This document shows, piece by piece, positions 37,805-47,868 of a DNA stretch of 64,000 nt (positions are counted from its first letter, which is position 1; every line of letters begins with the position of its first letter). Made by a program: the position numbers and the translations under genes. The notes below the pieces were generated by a model, which did no database searches, had not been told where the DNA came from, and worked only from the letters and a program-made list of their open reading frames with translations. Source of the stretch: Ptychodera flava (taxonomy: Eukaryota > Hemichordata > Enteropneusta > Ptychoderidae); NCBI RefSeq assembly GCF_041260155.1, contig NC_091940.1:4348501-4412500 (forward strand). Reading direction: 5' to 3'.

Positions 37805-38426
37805 ATGGCGCGTAATCAAGGCCAATATTCTAACTCCCAATTTTCAACTATACAACTCGACATTCAACATTCAAACTCCCCATTTTCAACTATACAAAGC
37901 GACATTCAACATTCAAACTCCCCATTTTCAACTATACAAAGCGACATTCAACATTCAAACTCCCCATTTTCAACTATACAAAGCGACATTCAACATTCTA
38001 ACTCCCCATTTTCAACTATACAACTCGACATTCAACATTCAAACTCCCCATTTTCAACTATACAACTCGACATTCAACATTCAAACTCCCCATTTTCAAC
38101 TATACAAAGCGACATTCAACATTCAACTATCGAACTCAACATTTGGGATTGCTATTCCCCATTTTCAACTTTCGAACTCCACATTTTCAACTCTCGAACT
38201 CAACATTTAGGATTCGCATTCTCCCTAGGCATCCCTAACTTGCTTCATTGTAGTTACCCACGTTTTTCCTTCTGGGCTATACTACGTCAGAACGCGTCAT
38301 AGATACGTCACATGACGTTTCGGAGTTTTAGAGTTATTCCTATGTGATGTTCTAGAGGGTCCAAAAATATGGACCGAAACACTTGTGATGCTATCAAGAT
38401 TTACCGCCGACCTCCGCCATCACTTA

Positions 38427-40498
38427 GGGACGGACCATTAGATCTTGGGAGGGGGGGTGGTCAAAAACAGAAAAAAAAAATTTTCAGAGCAGAAAGTTAG
38501 GAAAAAAAAAATCTTCAAACTAGTTTGCAAAATAAAAAAAAAATAAATAAGAAGACAAAGGCGTAAAAAAAAAATCTGCAAAAGTCTTTAAAATTTTGAA
38601 TTTTTTTAGATTTTACCCATAAAAAGCAACTTTCTGTATTTTTTAGTACATCCTCCCGGCACATTTTTAATTTTAATTTATACATTTAGAGTGACTGTAT
38701 CCCTTATACCGGAAGTTGTGATTATCTTATCTTTTCAGGACTTTTGTATTCTGATCACTTGAAAATTATGAAATTATAGAACCTGTTTTCTACTTGTTTC
38801 CTGCGTACAAACCAAGCAGGTACACTAGGTAAAACACTTGAAACTATGGTATGGTTGTCAAGACAGAAAGTTGTATTTGCCTTTTAAGATCAAGGTAAAC
38901 AGATGCAGGCCACATCAGTTTCATTTTTTTCACAGCATTTTATTGCAATGATGAATGCAAGAATGGGTGAACAAGTAGAAACACGTCAATAATGATAAAA
39001 CAACATATCAAGTCATTATGTATTATTTTGCTTTTAAAAAGGCATTTTCAATTCTTTTTTCTCAAAAAAACAGCCTCAAAAAACAACAGCAACACATGTT
39101 TTAACATTCAACAATACACTACGTAGAATGCCATCTATCCAACAAATCCCAACACAAAAACACACAAAAGGGGTTGAACTTTGAAAGTTTCTCGATAGCA
39201 AATACTGAATAAATCTGCATGAATGATCGTTTTTGTGTAGCAAATTTCAAAGAAATTGGACTAGCCCTTTCAGAGAATACAGATTTTTTGACCATGAATG
39301 GCATAAATTGCCCTAAAAAGACAAATATTGAAATTTCAACACATCTATACACATCCAATCAATTTGGACATGCTGCTACAGAGAAATAGATGTTTTGATC
39401 AAAAAAGGGCATCAATTGCTCTAAAAACACAAATATGCAAACTTAACTATATTATTAGCTTATTTTAGCTTTTCAGCTTGTCAAAATCAATTGTAAATCA
39501 TGAGATATGCATGATGTTTGGTGGGGTGAATGTAGGCATTTCACCACGCAGTAGAAAGGGAAGCCAGGAAACCAAAATAGTCAATTTTCAAAACTTTAGG
39601 AAGCTACTGAGGAGCAAGGAGACCATGTTTCAGAGGAAGATGTGTAATCCGAAAAAAATGCTCCCAAAGTGCCACCAAATAACACCATTTTAATCTCTAT
39701 TTTTCAAAAGCTCCAACGGCAGGAGGGGGACACCCCCTCCTGACCACCCCCTGCAAAAATACTCCCCAAGTGCCACCAAATAACACCATTTTAATCTCTA
39801 TTTTTCAAAAGCTCCAACAGTAGGAGGGGGACACCCCTCTCCTGACCATCCCCGCAAAAATATCCCCAAGTGCCACCGAATAACACCATTTTAATCTCTA
39901 TTTTTCAAAAGCTCCAACGGCAGGAGGGGGACACCCCCTCCTGACCACCCCCTGCAAAAATACTCCCCAAGTGCCACCAAATAACACCATTTTAATCTCT
40001 ATTTTCAAAAGCTCCAACAGTAGGAGGGGGACACCCCTCTCCTGACCATCCCCGCAAAAATACTCCCAAGTGCCACCAAATAACACCATTTTAATCTCTA
40101 TTTTTCAAAAGCTCCAACGGCAGGAGGGGGACACCCCCTCCTGACCTCCCCCCCGCAAAAATACTCCCCAAGTGCCACCAAATAACACCATTTTAATCTC
40201 TATTTTTCAAAAGCTCCAACAGCAGCAGGGGGACACCCCTCTCCTGACCTCCCCCCCCCCCGTGACCGCTTGCGTGGCCGCTTGTGGTGCTTGGCACCAC
40301 ATCTTTGCCCTCTTTATCTTCAGACAGCGACGAACTAAAAAAAAAAATTATAAATCTGAAAATTTACTCTGAAAAAAAAATTGCACAGCTAATCTCAATT
40401 GGAAAAAAAAAATTTCAGAAATTTACAATAGTAAAAAAAAAATTTTCACAATTTCATTGTGACCACCCCCCCCCTCCCAAGGTCTAATGGTCCATCCC
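38427..40498. mobile_element. Harbinger-like non-autonomous element (TTA duplication)
   Basis: The left end GGGACGGACCATTAGATCTT and the inverted right end GGGATGGACCATTAGACCTT both run into a G-rich stretch ending GGTGGTCA. TTA flanks both sides. A TWA duplication with a GGG-type end fits the PIF/Harbinger group. The interior is A-rich non-coding sequence plus minisatellites, and no transposase was seen. Confidence 0.75.
39660..40260. repeat. Minisatellite, about 100-bp unit with alternating variants
   Basis: About six copies of AAGTGCCACCAAATAACACC, then TTTTCAAAAGCTCCAAC. Odd copies carry GGCAGGAGGGGGACACCCCC and even copies AGTAGGAGGGGGACACCCC or similar, so the true period is a roughly 200-bp dimer. 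The GC-rich core GGAGGGGGACACCCCCTCC is itself a small palindrome. Confidence 0.9.
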
Positions 40499-40532
40499 TT
40501 AGGCCTAATTCGGTCGCTATCATGTCGTCTAA

Positions 40533-40630
40533 TAGCCCTGCGTACGATGCTGTGTGTTCCGCTACAGCTAATCGCCTGGTGAGCGGGGCGATTAGCTGTA
40601 GCGGAACACACAGCATCGTACGCAGGGCTA
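40533..40630. mobile_element. Hairpin element A1 (98 bp, perfect 44-bp stem)
   Basis: The element begins TAGCCCTGCGTACGATGCTG, ends in the exact inverse, and has a 10-base loop. It is flanked by an exact 9-bp duplication, GTCGTCTAA (40524-40532 and 40631-40639), so it inserted as a unit. It has no coding capacity. Confidence 0.85.
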
Positions 40631-40742
40631 GTCGTCTAATCAAGAGCATGCATGCGTGGCTCGCCATGGCTTATTTTAAAATTAACAACTCGCTTGTTAA
40701 TTTCCACACTATTACAGCCAAAACACAACTCAAACACTAAAC

Positions 40743-40962
40743 TAGCTCTGCATGGCAGGGCTTAGCCCTGCGTACGATGCTGTGTGTTCCGCTACAGCTA
40801 ATCGCCTGTTCCGCTACAGCTAATCGCCTGGTGAGCGTGGCGATTAGCTGTAGCGGAACACACAGCATCGTACGCAGGGCTGTGTGTTACCGGCGTTATA
40901 CGGCCTCCCACCACATGTAGTGGGAGGCCGTAAAACACACAGCCCAGTGCAATGCAGAGTTA
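40743..40962. mobile_element. Hairpin element B (first copy) with nested element A2
   Basis: The ends are TAGCTCTGCAT and the inverse ATGCAGAGTTA, flanked by an exact 9-bp duplication ACACTAAAC (40734-40742 and 40963-40971). The core hairpin GTGTGTTACCGGCGTTATAC then GGCCTCCCAC pairs with GTGGGAGGCC then GTAAAACACAC. A second A-type hairpin (A2) interrupts the left arm. Confidence 0.85.
40763..40880. mobile_element. Hairpin element A2 inside B
   Basis: It is nearly identical in sequence to A1, with one arm internally duplicated (TGTTCCGCTACAGCTAATCG repeated). The expected final A and 9-bp duplication are missing: its end GCAGGGC runs straight into the host TGTGTGTTACC. This is explained by collapse between its own GCAGGGCT and the identical host GCAGGGCT. 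Confidence 0.75.
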
Positions 40963-40969
40963 ACACTAA

Positions 40970-41326
40970 ACACACCAAGCACATACAAGGCGAGATGGCT
41001 GATGTGTGAAGCCACTTTCCCTTTATTACACCGTGACCACTATGTTCAACATCATGTATTTCACGTTGAGCGGCTTGCACCAGCTGGACAATACGCTCAC
41101 TACACATACCAATGCCACTTAACTGTGACAAAAGTCTAACAAGACTCTCACACCTACGTGACACATCTCCCCGTCTGTCAGGCTGGTCAAGGTCAAGTAG
41201 CAGCCTAGACAAACTACCACTGACGTGGTCACTAACGAACCCGGTGTCGTCCAAAATTAACTGCGAGGTCACCATATGTTTGGGACTCCCTAACAAAGTG
41301 ATAAGTAGTTTCATGTAAAATGACAC
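40970..41326 (-). CDS. Unidentified open frame in the 3.8-kb element
   Basis: The frame reads KLLITLLGSPKHMVTSQLIL, then SRLLLDLDQPDRRGDVSRRC and ESLVRLLSQLSGIGMCSERI. It is hydrophilic, helix-prone and protein-like, unlike the repeat frames nearby. The formal frame extends to 40844, but that end is hairpin B. It may be an exon fragment captured by the transposon. I recognise no family. Confidence 0.3.
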
Positions 41327-41639
41327 CGACGATTTTTAAAGTCGTATTTGACTATATGTATGCTAATTTTGGCTTGTGTTCGCTGGCTAGTGGTCTAGGG
41401 GGACCTATGACTTCGATAGTTGAAAATGGGGATACGAATCCAAAATGTTGAGTTCTAGTTCCATAGTTGAAAATGTGGAGTTCGAAAGTTGAATGTGTGG
41501 AGTTCGAAAGTTGAAAATTGGGAGTTCGAAAGTTGAAAATGTCGAGTTGTATAGTTGAAAATGGGGAGTTTGAATGTTGAATGTCGAGTTGTATAGTTGA
41601 AAATGGGGAGTTAGAATATTGGCCTTGATTACGCGCCAT

Positions 41640-42440
41640 AGATACTATGAAAGAACATTATTGAAGTCATTAAGCATATGAATTTTAGCCAATTCCTTAT
41701 TTGCATATTTAATGAACTTTCACAATCAGGGATATTTATCTGTATTGACTAGACCAAAGTTGACGAAACTTGCTATGTACATTAAAGATACTATGATACG
41801 ACGTTATTGAAAGTCATTAAGCATTTTTACTTCATCCAGCTCCTAATTTGCATATTTAATGAATTTTTGAAATTAGGAATATATGTTTGAATTTACATGA
41901 CCAAAGTTGATGAAACTTGCTATGTACATTAAAGATACCATTATGTAGGCTAACATTATTGAAAGGCATTTAGCATTTTTGCTTCAGCCAATTCCTAATT
42001 TGTGTATTTAATGAACTTTCCTAATTAGGGATATATACTTGGATTTATTTGATCAAAGTTGGCATAACATGCTATGTACATTGATGATTATACCAGGTTA
42101 TACCAATATTGGAAGTCATTTCGCACTTAAGTTTTCATGTCAGCTAATTTATAGTTTGCATATCTAATGAGCTTTCAAAGTTTGGAATATATAGTTTGAA
42201 GGACTTGACAAGAGGCAATTACACTTGCTATATAAAGAGGTGATACAATGACAGCAGTCAAAGAAATTAATTATTTCTATTTCAGCTAATTGCGTATTTG
42301 AATACTTAATGACCTATAGAGTTAATCTGTGGTGAATATTGTTCATTATGTTGATCATAATACTTTCAGTGAAGTTGCAAACATGTGGCAAAGGTTCAAA
42401 TTTACACATAACTGCAATATATAATGAAACACGTGAGCAT
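41640..42440. repeat. Tandem array, right part
   Basis: Continuation of the same roughly 155-bp units interrupted at 37804, decaying toward 42440. The two parts rejoin cleanly if 37805-41639 and one copy of its 9-bp duplication are removed. Confidence 0.8.
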
Positions 42441-42546
42441 TTACAGTTCATATATGGTTTTTTATTTGGGCTAATGCATAACGACCTCAATGCATGAAAT
42501 CAAACACGCATATATGAACGAACATGCATGCAGGCGAGCCATCATG

Positions 42547-42550
<4 letters not shown>

Positions 42551-42592
<42 letters not shown>

Positions 42593-42631
42593 TACACACA
42601 CACACATACATACATACATACATACATACAT

Positions 42632-42700
<69 letters not shown>
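42551..42700. repeat. (CATA)n/(CA)n compound microsatellite
   Basis: CATA and CA runs of about 150 bp lie just downstream of the cyclase exon 1 donor. The Thr-His and Cys-Val frames here are artefacts. Confidence 0.95.
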
Positions 42701-42704
<4 letters not shown>

Positions 42705-42730
42705 CAGCTTTATGTAGCTACATACATTAC

Positions 42731-44020
42731 CTGCATCGGCTTACTCCCTGCGCAGATTCTCGTAAAATCAACGATGTCTGAGAAGAATATTGTAACATCA
42801 TCAAAAGCCTCGGCCGGCACTCTGCCAGTGGTTTTCAATTGTTCAGCAACAGATACTGGTAACATCCGATACAACAACGTGTTCGTTTTTTCTTTTTCCT
42901 TTTCCAGCTCTTCCGTTTTACACATCAAGTCCACCTCGTAACGGTGAATCTTCAATGTTTGTACGCTGACTGCACGCACTATGATAACGCACAGTAGTAG
43001 AAATACAACAAGCAGACATGAAGAAAGGACAACATACCTATCGAGTCGCGCACCTTCACTTTCCAATATCACGAGAATGTCATCAGCTACTTGCAACTGA
43101 ATGGTGAGTAAAATGTCTATGTAGTCAGTCATGTTTAAAAACCACCATGTTCCCATTTCAACTGAAGGCTCTTCCGTTATATTGTTGTATCTGATTCTAT
43201 ATCGCATATCATCAAGTACTTCAAACAACTTACATCTGTCCCTTAACATCTTGTTGTACAAAGTATCAATGGTGGACGAATAGGCAGTTGCTCTCTCCAG
43301 AAATTCTTGGGCCAGTATGCTTTGCCTTAGAAACCAAACAAAGTCTCTGTACTCAGAGAATCCCCCAGATGCGAAATAGACACCTCCAAGTGCTCTCTCC
43401 ACACCCGCGTGTTCCTTGGCAAGGATAATCATTTCATAGCTGACTAGCGAACGCCAGAGTTGGCCTTCCTCGTAGCTACCGAAATCTCTATTAAGCCAAT
43501 GTATAATGTGATCTATGAAGGCGGTGTAAAAGTAGATCTCTTCGCGAGGATGTGTCTTGTTCGGATCAACACTATCTCGATAGACATTGAGACGATCTCG
43601 AAAAGCTTCTTTTGAAATGAAGGCTTCTGTGTGTCCGTCACTGAATGTGACCAACATTTCGTTCCAGTTCGTGATTGAATTTATGGCGCTGTCGGTTTTC
43701 TCATAATGTTCTTGCAGTGATAACAGTACTTCATCAGCGCCTTTAGAACTGATGTATAGTGCCGTCGTGCCTCGTTCAATCTGCAGTCGATGGACTAGCT
43801 CACCTGCATCGACAATACTCTCATGGATACGTTTGGTCAACGATGACTGATCTTTCTCGCTATTCATTCCCGTTATCAGATTTGCCAAAGTGTAGGTCAC
43901 AAGCGCCGCGACGGGTATTGTTGTCAGGCAGATCATAGAGAAGAGCTTGCGTTTTGTAACTGCTCCAAAGTCAGACGAGTGTCCTGGAAGTGATGCACGA
44001 GAATCCAATGGCTCCACCAT
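42731..44020 (-). CDS. NIT-domain transmembrane guanylate cyclase, exon 1; full gene description
   Basis: This 430-codon exon starts a 632-residue receptor guanylate cyclase (GTP to cGMP) with exons 44020-42731, 23162-23057, 21003-20866, 20414-20316, 19992-19901 and 19183-19010. From the N-terminus there is a short cytosolic segment, TM1 at 26-48, an extracellular NIT sensor at about 64-319 (signature LVHRLQIERGTTALYISS), TM2 at 329-351, a coiled coil TEELEKEKEKTNTLLYRMLP at about 370-389, and the first cyclase strand with metal Asp415 in FFSDIVDFT. Three sequons (N154, N280, N296) fit an extracellular NIT. NIT-GCs are known in marine invertebrates, and annelid members act in nitric-oxide signalling; the ligand here is inferred. 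The start is the ATG at 44020. The upstream GTG at 44038 is in frame but unlikely, and an in-frame stop lies at 44081-44083. The donor is CAG|GTAATG, phase 0. No kinase-like domain is present. Confidence 0.95.
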
Positions 44021-44160
44021 CGTTGATGGTGCTTCCACGCGAACGACACTGCGTTGAAAGTATAAAGCATTTGTCTTCGATCAAGGCCCCTTGCAAGTTT
44101 CCGTTTGTTAGTGTTATTCCCGACAGTCACCCGGTTAACACGTGATCACCGGACGACTTG
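44021..44160 (-). promoter_or_regulatory. 5' leader of the guanylate cyclase: possible acceptor or upstream ATG
   Basis: Just upstream of the start, ATACTTTCAACGCAG at 44049-44063 looks like a splice acceptor, so exon 1 may begin at 44048 with a non-coding exon further upstream. If unspliced, an out-of-frame ATG near 44072 would open an overlapping upstream ORF and dampen translation. Sequence alone cannot decide. Confidence 0.35.
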
Positions 44161-44648
44161 CGATGCTCTTCATTTGTACATCAAATAGCAGTGATCAGAA
44201 AAGGAAGTGACGATATAGTGACGCAAATATCAAATTTCGTGGAGTCAGGATTTGAACCGTGAAATACGGCCTAGTCTAGTTTGGTCTAGTTTCCAAGACA
44301 GAAAATCTTCATCGAGATACTGGACTCAACTTAATGCATTTTTCATAAACAACTCTCCAAAACTTCACATCCACGCACACATCAGAAGGACAGTCATCAC
44401 GAAGAATTGCTAAGTTCCAACTGCCAAACAATTAACATGCAGTTTTACAATACTAATAGCGTCTTCGGAAGAATTGTCTGGGCACCTGTTTCAAATATTT
44501 CCAGGGAAAGCTATGCCTTTACAATATGAATACTTTGGCTACAGAATTGGTGATAAGATATTATGCAAATCTTTACAATGATCAGATGAACACTGTCAAA
44601 AAAGATAAGAAAATTTGACGGTACCTTCAACTACATGTTTGGTATTAA

Positions 44649-46179
44649 GGCTGCGTTCACAAATAACAGTTGGGAGGGGGCTGGAGGAATCGCGATTGAA
44701 ATCTTATTTTTTTCAGATCCGCCCCATCAACACCCTCAAAAATTTTCAAGTTCCCCCGTCTATCTGATTAAAAATTTTCAAGTCCCCCCCAATTATCATG
44801 TAGCCGCTTATTTATTAGGGATGCACACAAAGAAAAATTAAACATGTATTGACATGTATATGTCTAGTAGATCAACACTACCTCTTATTAGCAGTTTGTA
44901 GACCCATATTCCTAAGGCAAAAAGTCCACTGATGTGTTTAAAATGAATCAGTGGACTTTTTGGATTTATCAGTCAAAGCCGACTTAAGTTAATCCAACTC
45001 GATCTGGTCAGACCAATGGCACCTGCTGAAGTGCACACAAAATGACGATCATGAGAGAGTATGCAAATTGTGAATTCCTGGCTACACTAGATGCTACTTA
45101 TAAGTTTTACAAAATTGACAATAATGGAAGGTTAAAATATTCCATCAAATAAACGTTTTAATCGCTCAAAATTTTGTTGTAATAATGGTAGATTTGGTAA
45201 AATTAAAATAATTCCATTTCACACATTTTCTTTCATTTAAATTAGAGTCTTTACTGTACAAAGTTTTACTTTTGTGTTATATGATGATGAGAATGTGAAA
45301 ATTTAGAAAATCAAACATGGTGACCCCCATCTTTTTTCTTTAATATTTGATTATTCTCGTATGCCAGAATTCAAAAATTCCTTAGTCTCCTGGTCTTCCA
45401 TGTGTTGCTTTGTGGCCTGATCTTGTGTACCAGTATGTTTCTCTGACATGAGCGTCACCTGACCCGAACTCTTTTTCAGCTCAGTACTTCATAGTCAGAG
45501 CTATCCCTGTCACTGCTAGTATGCAGTGACAGTGACACTGCCAGTAGGCAATAGCAGGGCAGTAGCTGTATTAATAATTTTGACAATAATTTTGTTCAGT
45601 TTATACAACTGCATTCCTGTTCTGTACTTCCTACAGTGTGTTGAACTATCCAGTATTCAGCTCGCCAACACAGCCTGTGAATATGTACCCCGCATTTGTA
45701 TCATTAACAAATGACTTTCAGTCCGGACTCTGTATCACCCGATATTCATATATGCAGGCTTTAATCGACAAACTGAATATTGTGTGTTTCAGCATGCTGT
45801 AGGGAGACAGCAAGAACCTATATTTGATATACTGCATAGAAATGTTGAAAAAATTATCAACAGTTGCAGCTTCTGCCCCGATACTAGGCCTACCTGTTTA
45901 TTTTTTACGAAAGTTCATACATTGTTATATTTTTTCAAGACCCTAGTAATGAAATCCGACAAAATGGTTCTAGTTCTCGTTTAATTATTACTAAAACTAG
46001 AACATGTTCATTTAATTACTCATGAAACCTTGGAATCGTAAAAAAGGGAACCATGAAATTTTCAGGTACCCCTATAGGCAGGGAAAAACTTTTATAAGTC
46101 CCCCCTCTACTACCCCCAAACTTTTCGAATTCCCCCGCTGAATTCCTCCAGCCTCCTAACTGTTTTTGTGAAGGTAGCC
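44649..46179. mobile_element. Harbinger-like non-autonomous element (TAA duplication)
   Basis: The left end GGCTGCGTTCACAAATAACA and inverted right end GGCTACCTTCACAAAAACA both continue into GGCTGGAGGAAT. TAA flanks both sides (44646-44648 and 46180-46182). The interior has C-rich CAAGTCCCCCCC-like stretches near both ends and a perfect 15-bp hairpin AAAAAGTCCACTGAT / ATCAGTGGACTTTTT near 44917-44961. No transposase is visible. Confidence 0.75.
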
Positions 46180-46393
46180 TAACGAAGCTTTTAAAATAAC
46201 GTTTACCGGCTACAGACGGTTGATGAATTTTGGTAAAATATGATAAGTTATGTTTTACTCCCGTAACGATAGAATTTCAGGACGGAGTAGAACCATATGA
46301 ACGGACACTGTGAATTTTAAATTATTTTCTGTTGATGAGAGTTATAAAGCTTCTATTTCTTTGTAATATTTGTGAATCCCTTTTCCTTTAGGG

Positions 46394-46460
46394 AGCTTTC
46401 AGCTATTATGAGGGGGTGGGCCGGAGGAATGGGGCAAGGGGCGTTTTACAAACCTAGGGG
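46394..46460. repeat. Lone Harbinger-like terminus
   Basis: TAGGGAGCTTTCAGCTATTA followed by GGGGGTGGGCCGGAGGAAT resembles the ends of the 44649 and 56767 elements. No inverted partner was found. Confidence 0.4.
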
Positions 46461-46534
46461 TCACTGGATCGTTACGTGTACAAACACAGTACTTAACGTT
46501 GCACCTACGTTTTAGTGTGTGCGCGTGCCCAATT

Positions 46535-46637
46535 ATGTGTAGTCTCGGTTTATCAGACTGTTCTGTAGGGCTATCTTCCGGTCGCCCCTACTCAGAGAGA
46601 GCTCGGCAGAGCAGTCTGAATAATCGAGACTACATGT
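46535..46637. repeat. Fold-back, about 100 bp
   Basis: TGTAGTCTCGGTTTATCAGA then CTGTTCTG pairs imperfectly with CAGAGCAGTCTGAATAATCG then AGACTACA. Confidence 0.6.
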
Positions 46638-47743
46638 AAATTATATGGTGTACATCCTCTCACTATGTCCGATACAACAGTCTTACAATTGTATGAACGC
46701 AAACACTAGTAAAACATGTATACGCACAAACTATAGACTTGAGTAATATGATATTCATGGATACTCGTCTTTTGTACCATCATTGCTTTACTCCCCTCAT
46801 ACTCCCTCCATGCCTTGCCTTCATGAACACTCTATATTCATAATTTATTCGTGAAAACGTCTATTTTTAGCATAGTTTCAAACACACAGAGCTTATATTG
46901 TTGATTCAATTTACAGGTGAACGCTGTTTCTTGCAAACACGGTAGGCCATCAATCTTAGTCGTGTGCATCATCAGTTCGCTTGGAATCTTTGCTGAATTT
47001 TTTATCTCTTGTACTCTCAATTTCTGCTATCATACTGAACACAAGATGGAGTTCTACTGAGAATGACCGTGCCACGTCAGCGTCATAATAATTTAATTGA
47101 AGCTTAGGTCCCCTGTCCCCCATCGTTCTTGCAATTTTGCACTAGTGTCTTGGAGATGGTAAAGAGTTTACTATGAATGATACTGATTATCGGACCTGTT
47201 TTGATGTCATATTGCAGTGTAAACCCTGTTACGCTGAGAGGTCAAATGGGGAAAATGAGTTTGTGTCAGAAACTGTGTTCAGATTATAGAAGGCGTGATT
47301 TACAATCAGGTATGGTAGCAGAGAATATAATATGTTGGTCAGATTAGAATGTGTTCTTAAAACGTATTATATTACCATGCCCTGCCCGTCGCATTTTGAT
47401 TGGTCGAGCAGAACCATGTGACTGACCACAAATACACAGTAATGGTTTGTTTACATGCCCGTGAATATGAATAATAAGATTAACAACTCAAAGTATCGTA
47501 ATTTTACAGCTCAAACACAAATCATAATCAATCACAAAATAAAATGGAGCACTTGTAGGTCAAGTTGAGATATTTTTTTCTGAAAACATCTCCGGATTTG
47601 CCAATTTTTTTCAGCGCGCGTGACAGTTCGTCGCGTAATGCTCAGTTTCTTGGGCCCAGTTGTCGTTCGCTCCTGAAATTTTCGGAAATTTTGACGGTTT
47701 TCTTGGGTTCGCTGATAATATAATGGAAATAACAGACTCCGCT

Positions 47744-47868
47744 CTGACCATTAACGTTTATTTGTGGGCGCGGGCTCGAGGAAAGCCAAATAAACGGCTC
47801 GGCAAGCCTCGCCCGTTAATTTTTGGCTTTCCTCTCGCCCTTGCCCACAAATAAACGTTAATGGTCAG
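47744..47868. repeat. Fold-back element, 125 bp
   Basis: Arms CTGACCATTAACGTTTATTT then GTGGGCGCGGGC pair with their inverse ending ATAAACGTTAATGGTCAG. An inner AACGG...CCGTT hairpin continues the palindrome. Weaker symmetry (AATAAC-type) extends outward on both sides. Confidence 0.75.

Larger units (their letters stand above)
37805..41639. mobile_element. 3.8-kb inverted-repeat element with 9-bp target duplication
   Basis: Both ends read ATGGCGCGTAATCAAGGCCA (continuing ATATTCTAACTCCC) in inverted orientation. AGATACTAT flanks both sides (37796-37804 and 41640-41648). The ends contain 42-bp tandem repeats built on CATTTTCAACTATACAA and CGACATTCAACATTCAAACT: about seven copies on the left and fewer, diverged copies on the right. 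A 9-bp duplication is typical of Mutator-like transposons, but no transposase is visible. Inside are a TTA-flanked element, two hairpin elements and an unidentified open frame, so it may carry captured host sequence. Confidence 0.8.

Noticed and set aside
37755..38302. 151- and 165-residue repetitive open frames
   Set aside because: They exist only because the transposon end repeat is 42 bp. The inverted other end shows the same artefact.
39660..40260. CRISPR-like regular repeats
   Set aside because: The units are contiguous 100-bp minisatellite copies with no unique spacers, in an animal genome.
40459..40740. 93-residue + strand frame and its - strand mirror
   Set aside because: They read through the two arms of a perfect hairpin element, so both strands look alike.
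42471..42941. Several Cys-Val and Thr-His frames
   Set aside because: CATA/CA microsatellite next to the cyclase exon.
44036..44038. GTG as the cyclase start
   Set aside because: It is in frame but not an ATG; the ATG at 44020 is the first AUG in this frame after an upstream stop.
44245..44275. tRNA-like GATTTGAACC stretch
   Set aside because: No acceptor stem, anticodon arm or partner arms could be folded around it.
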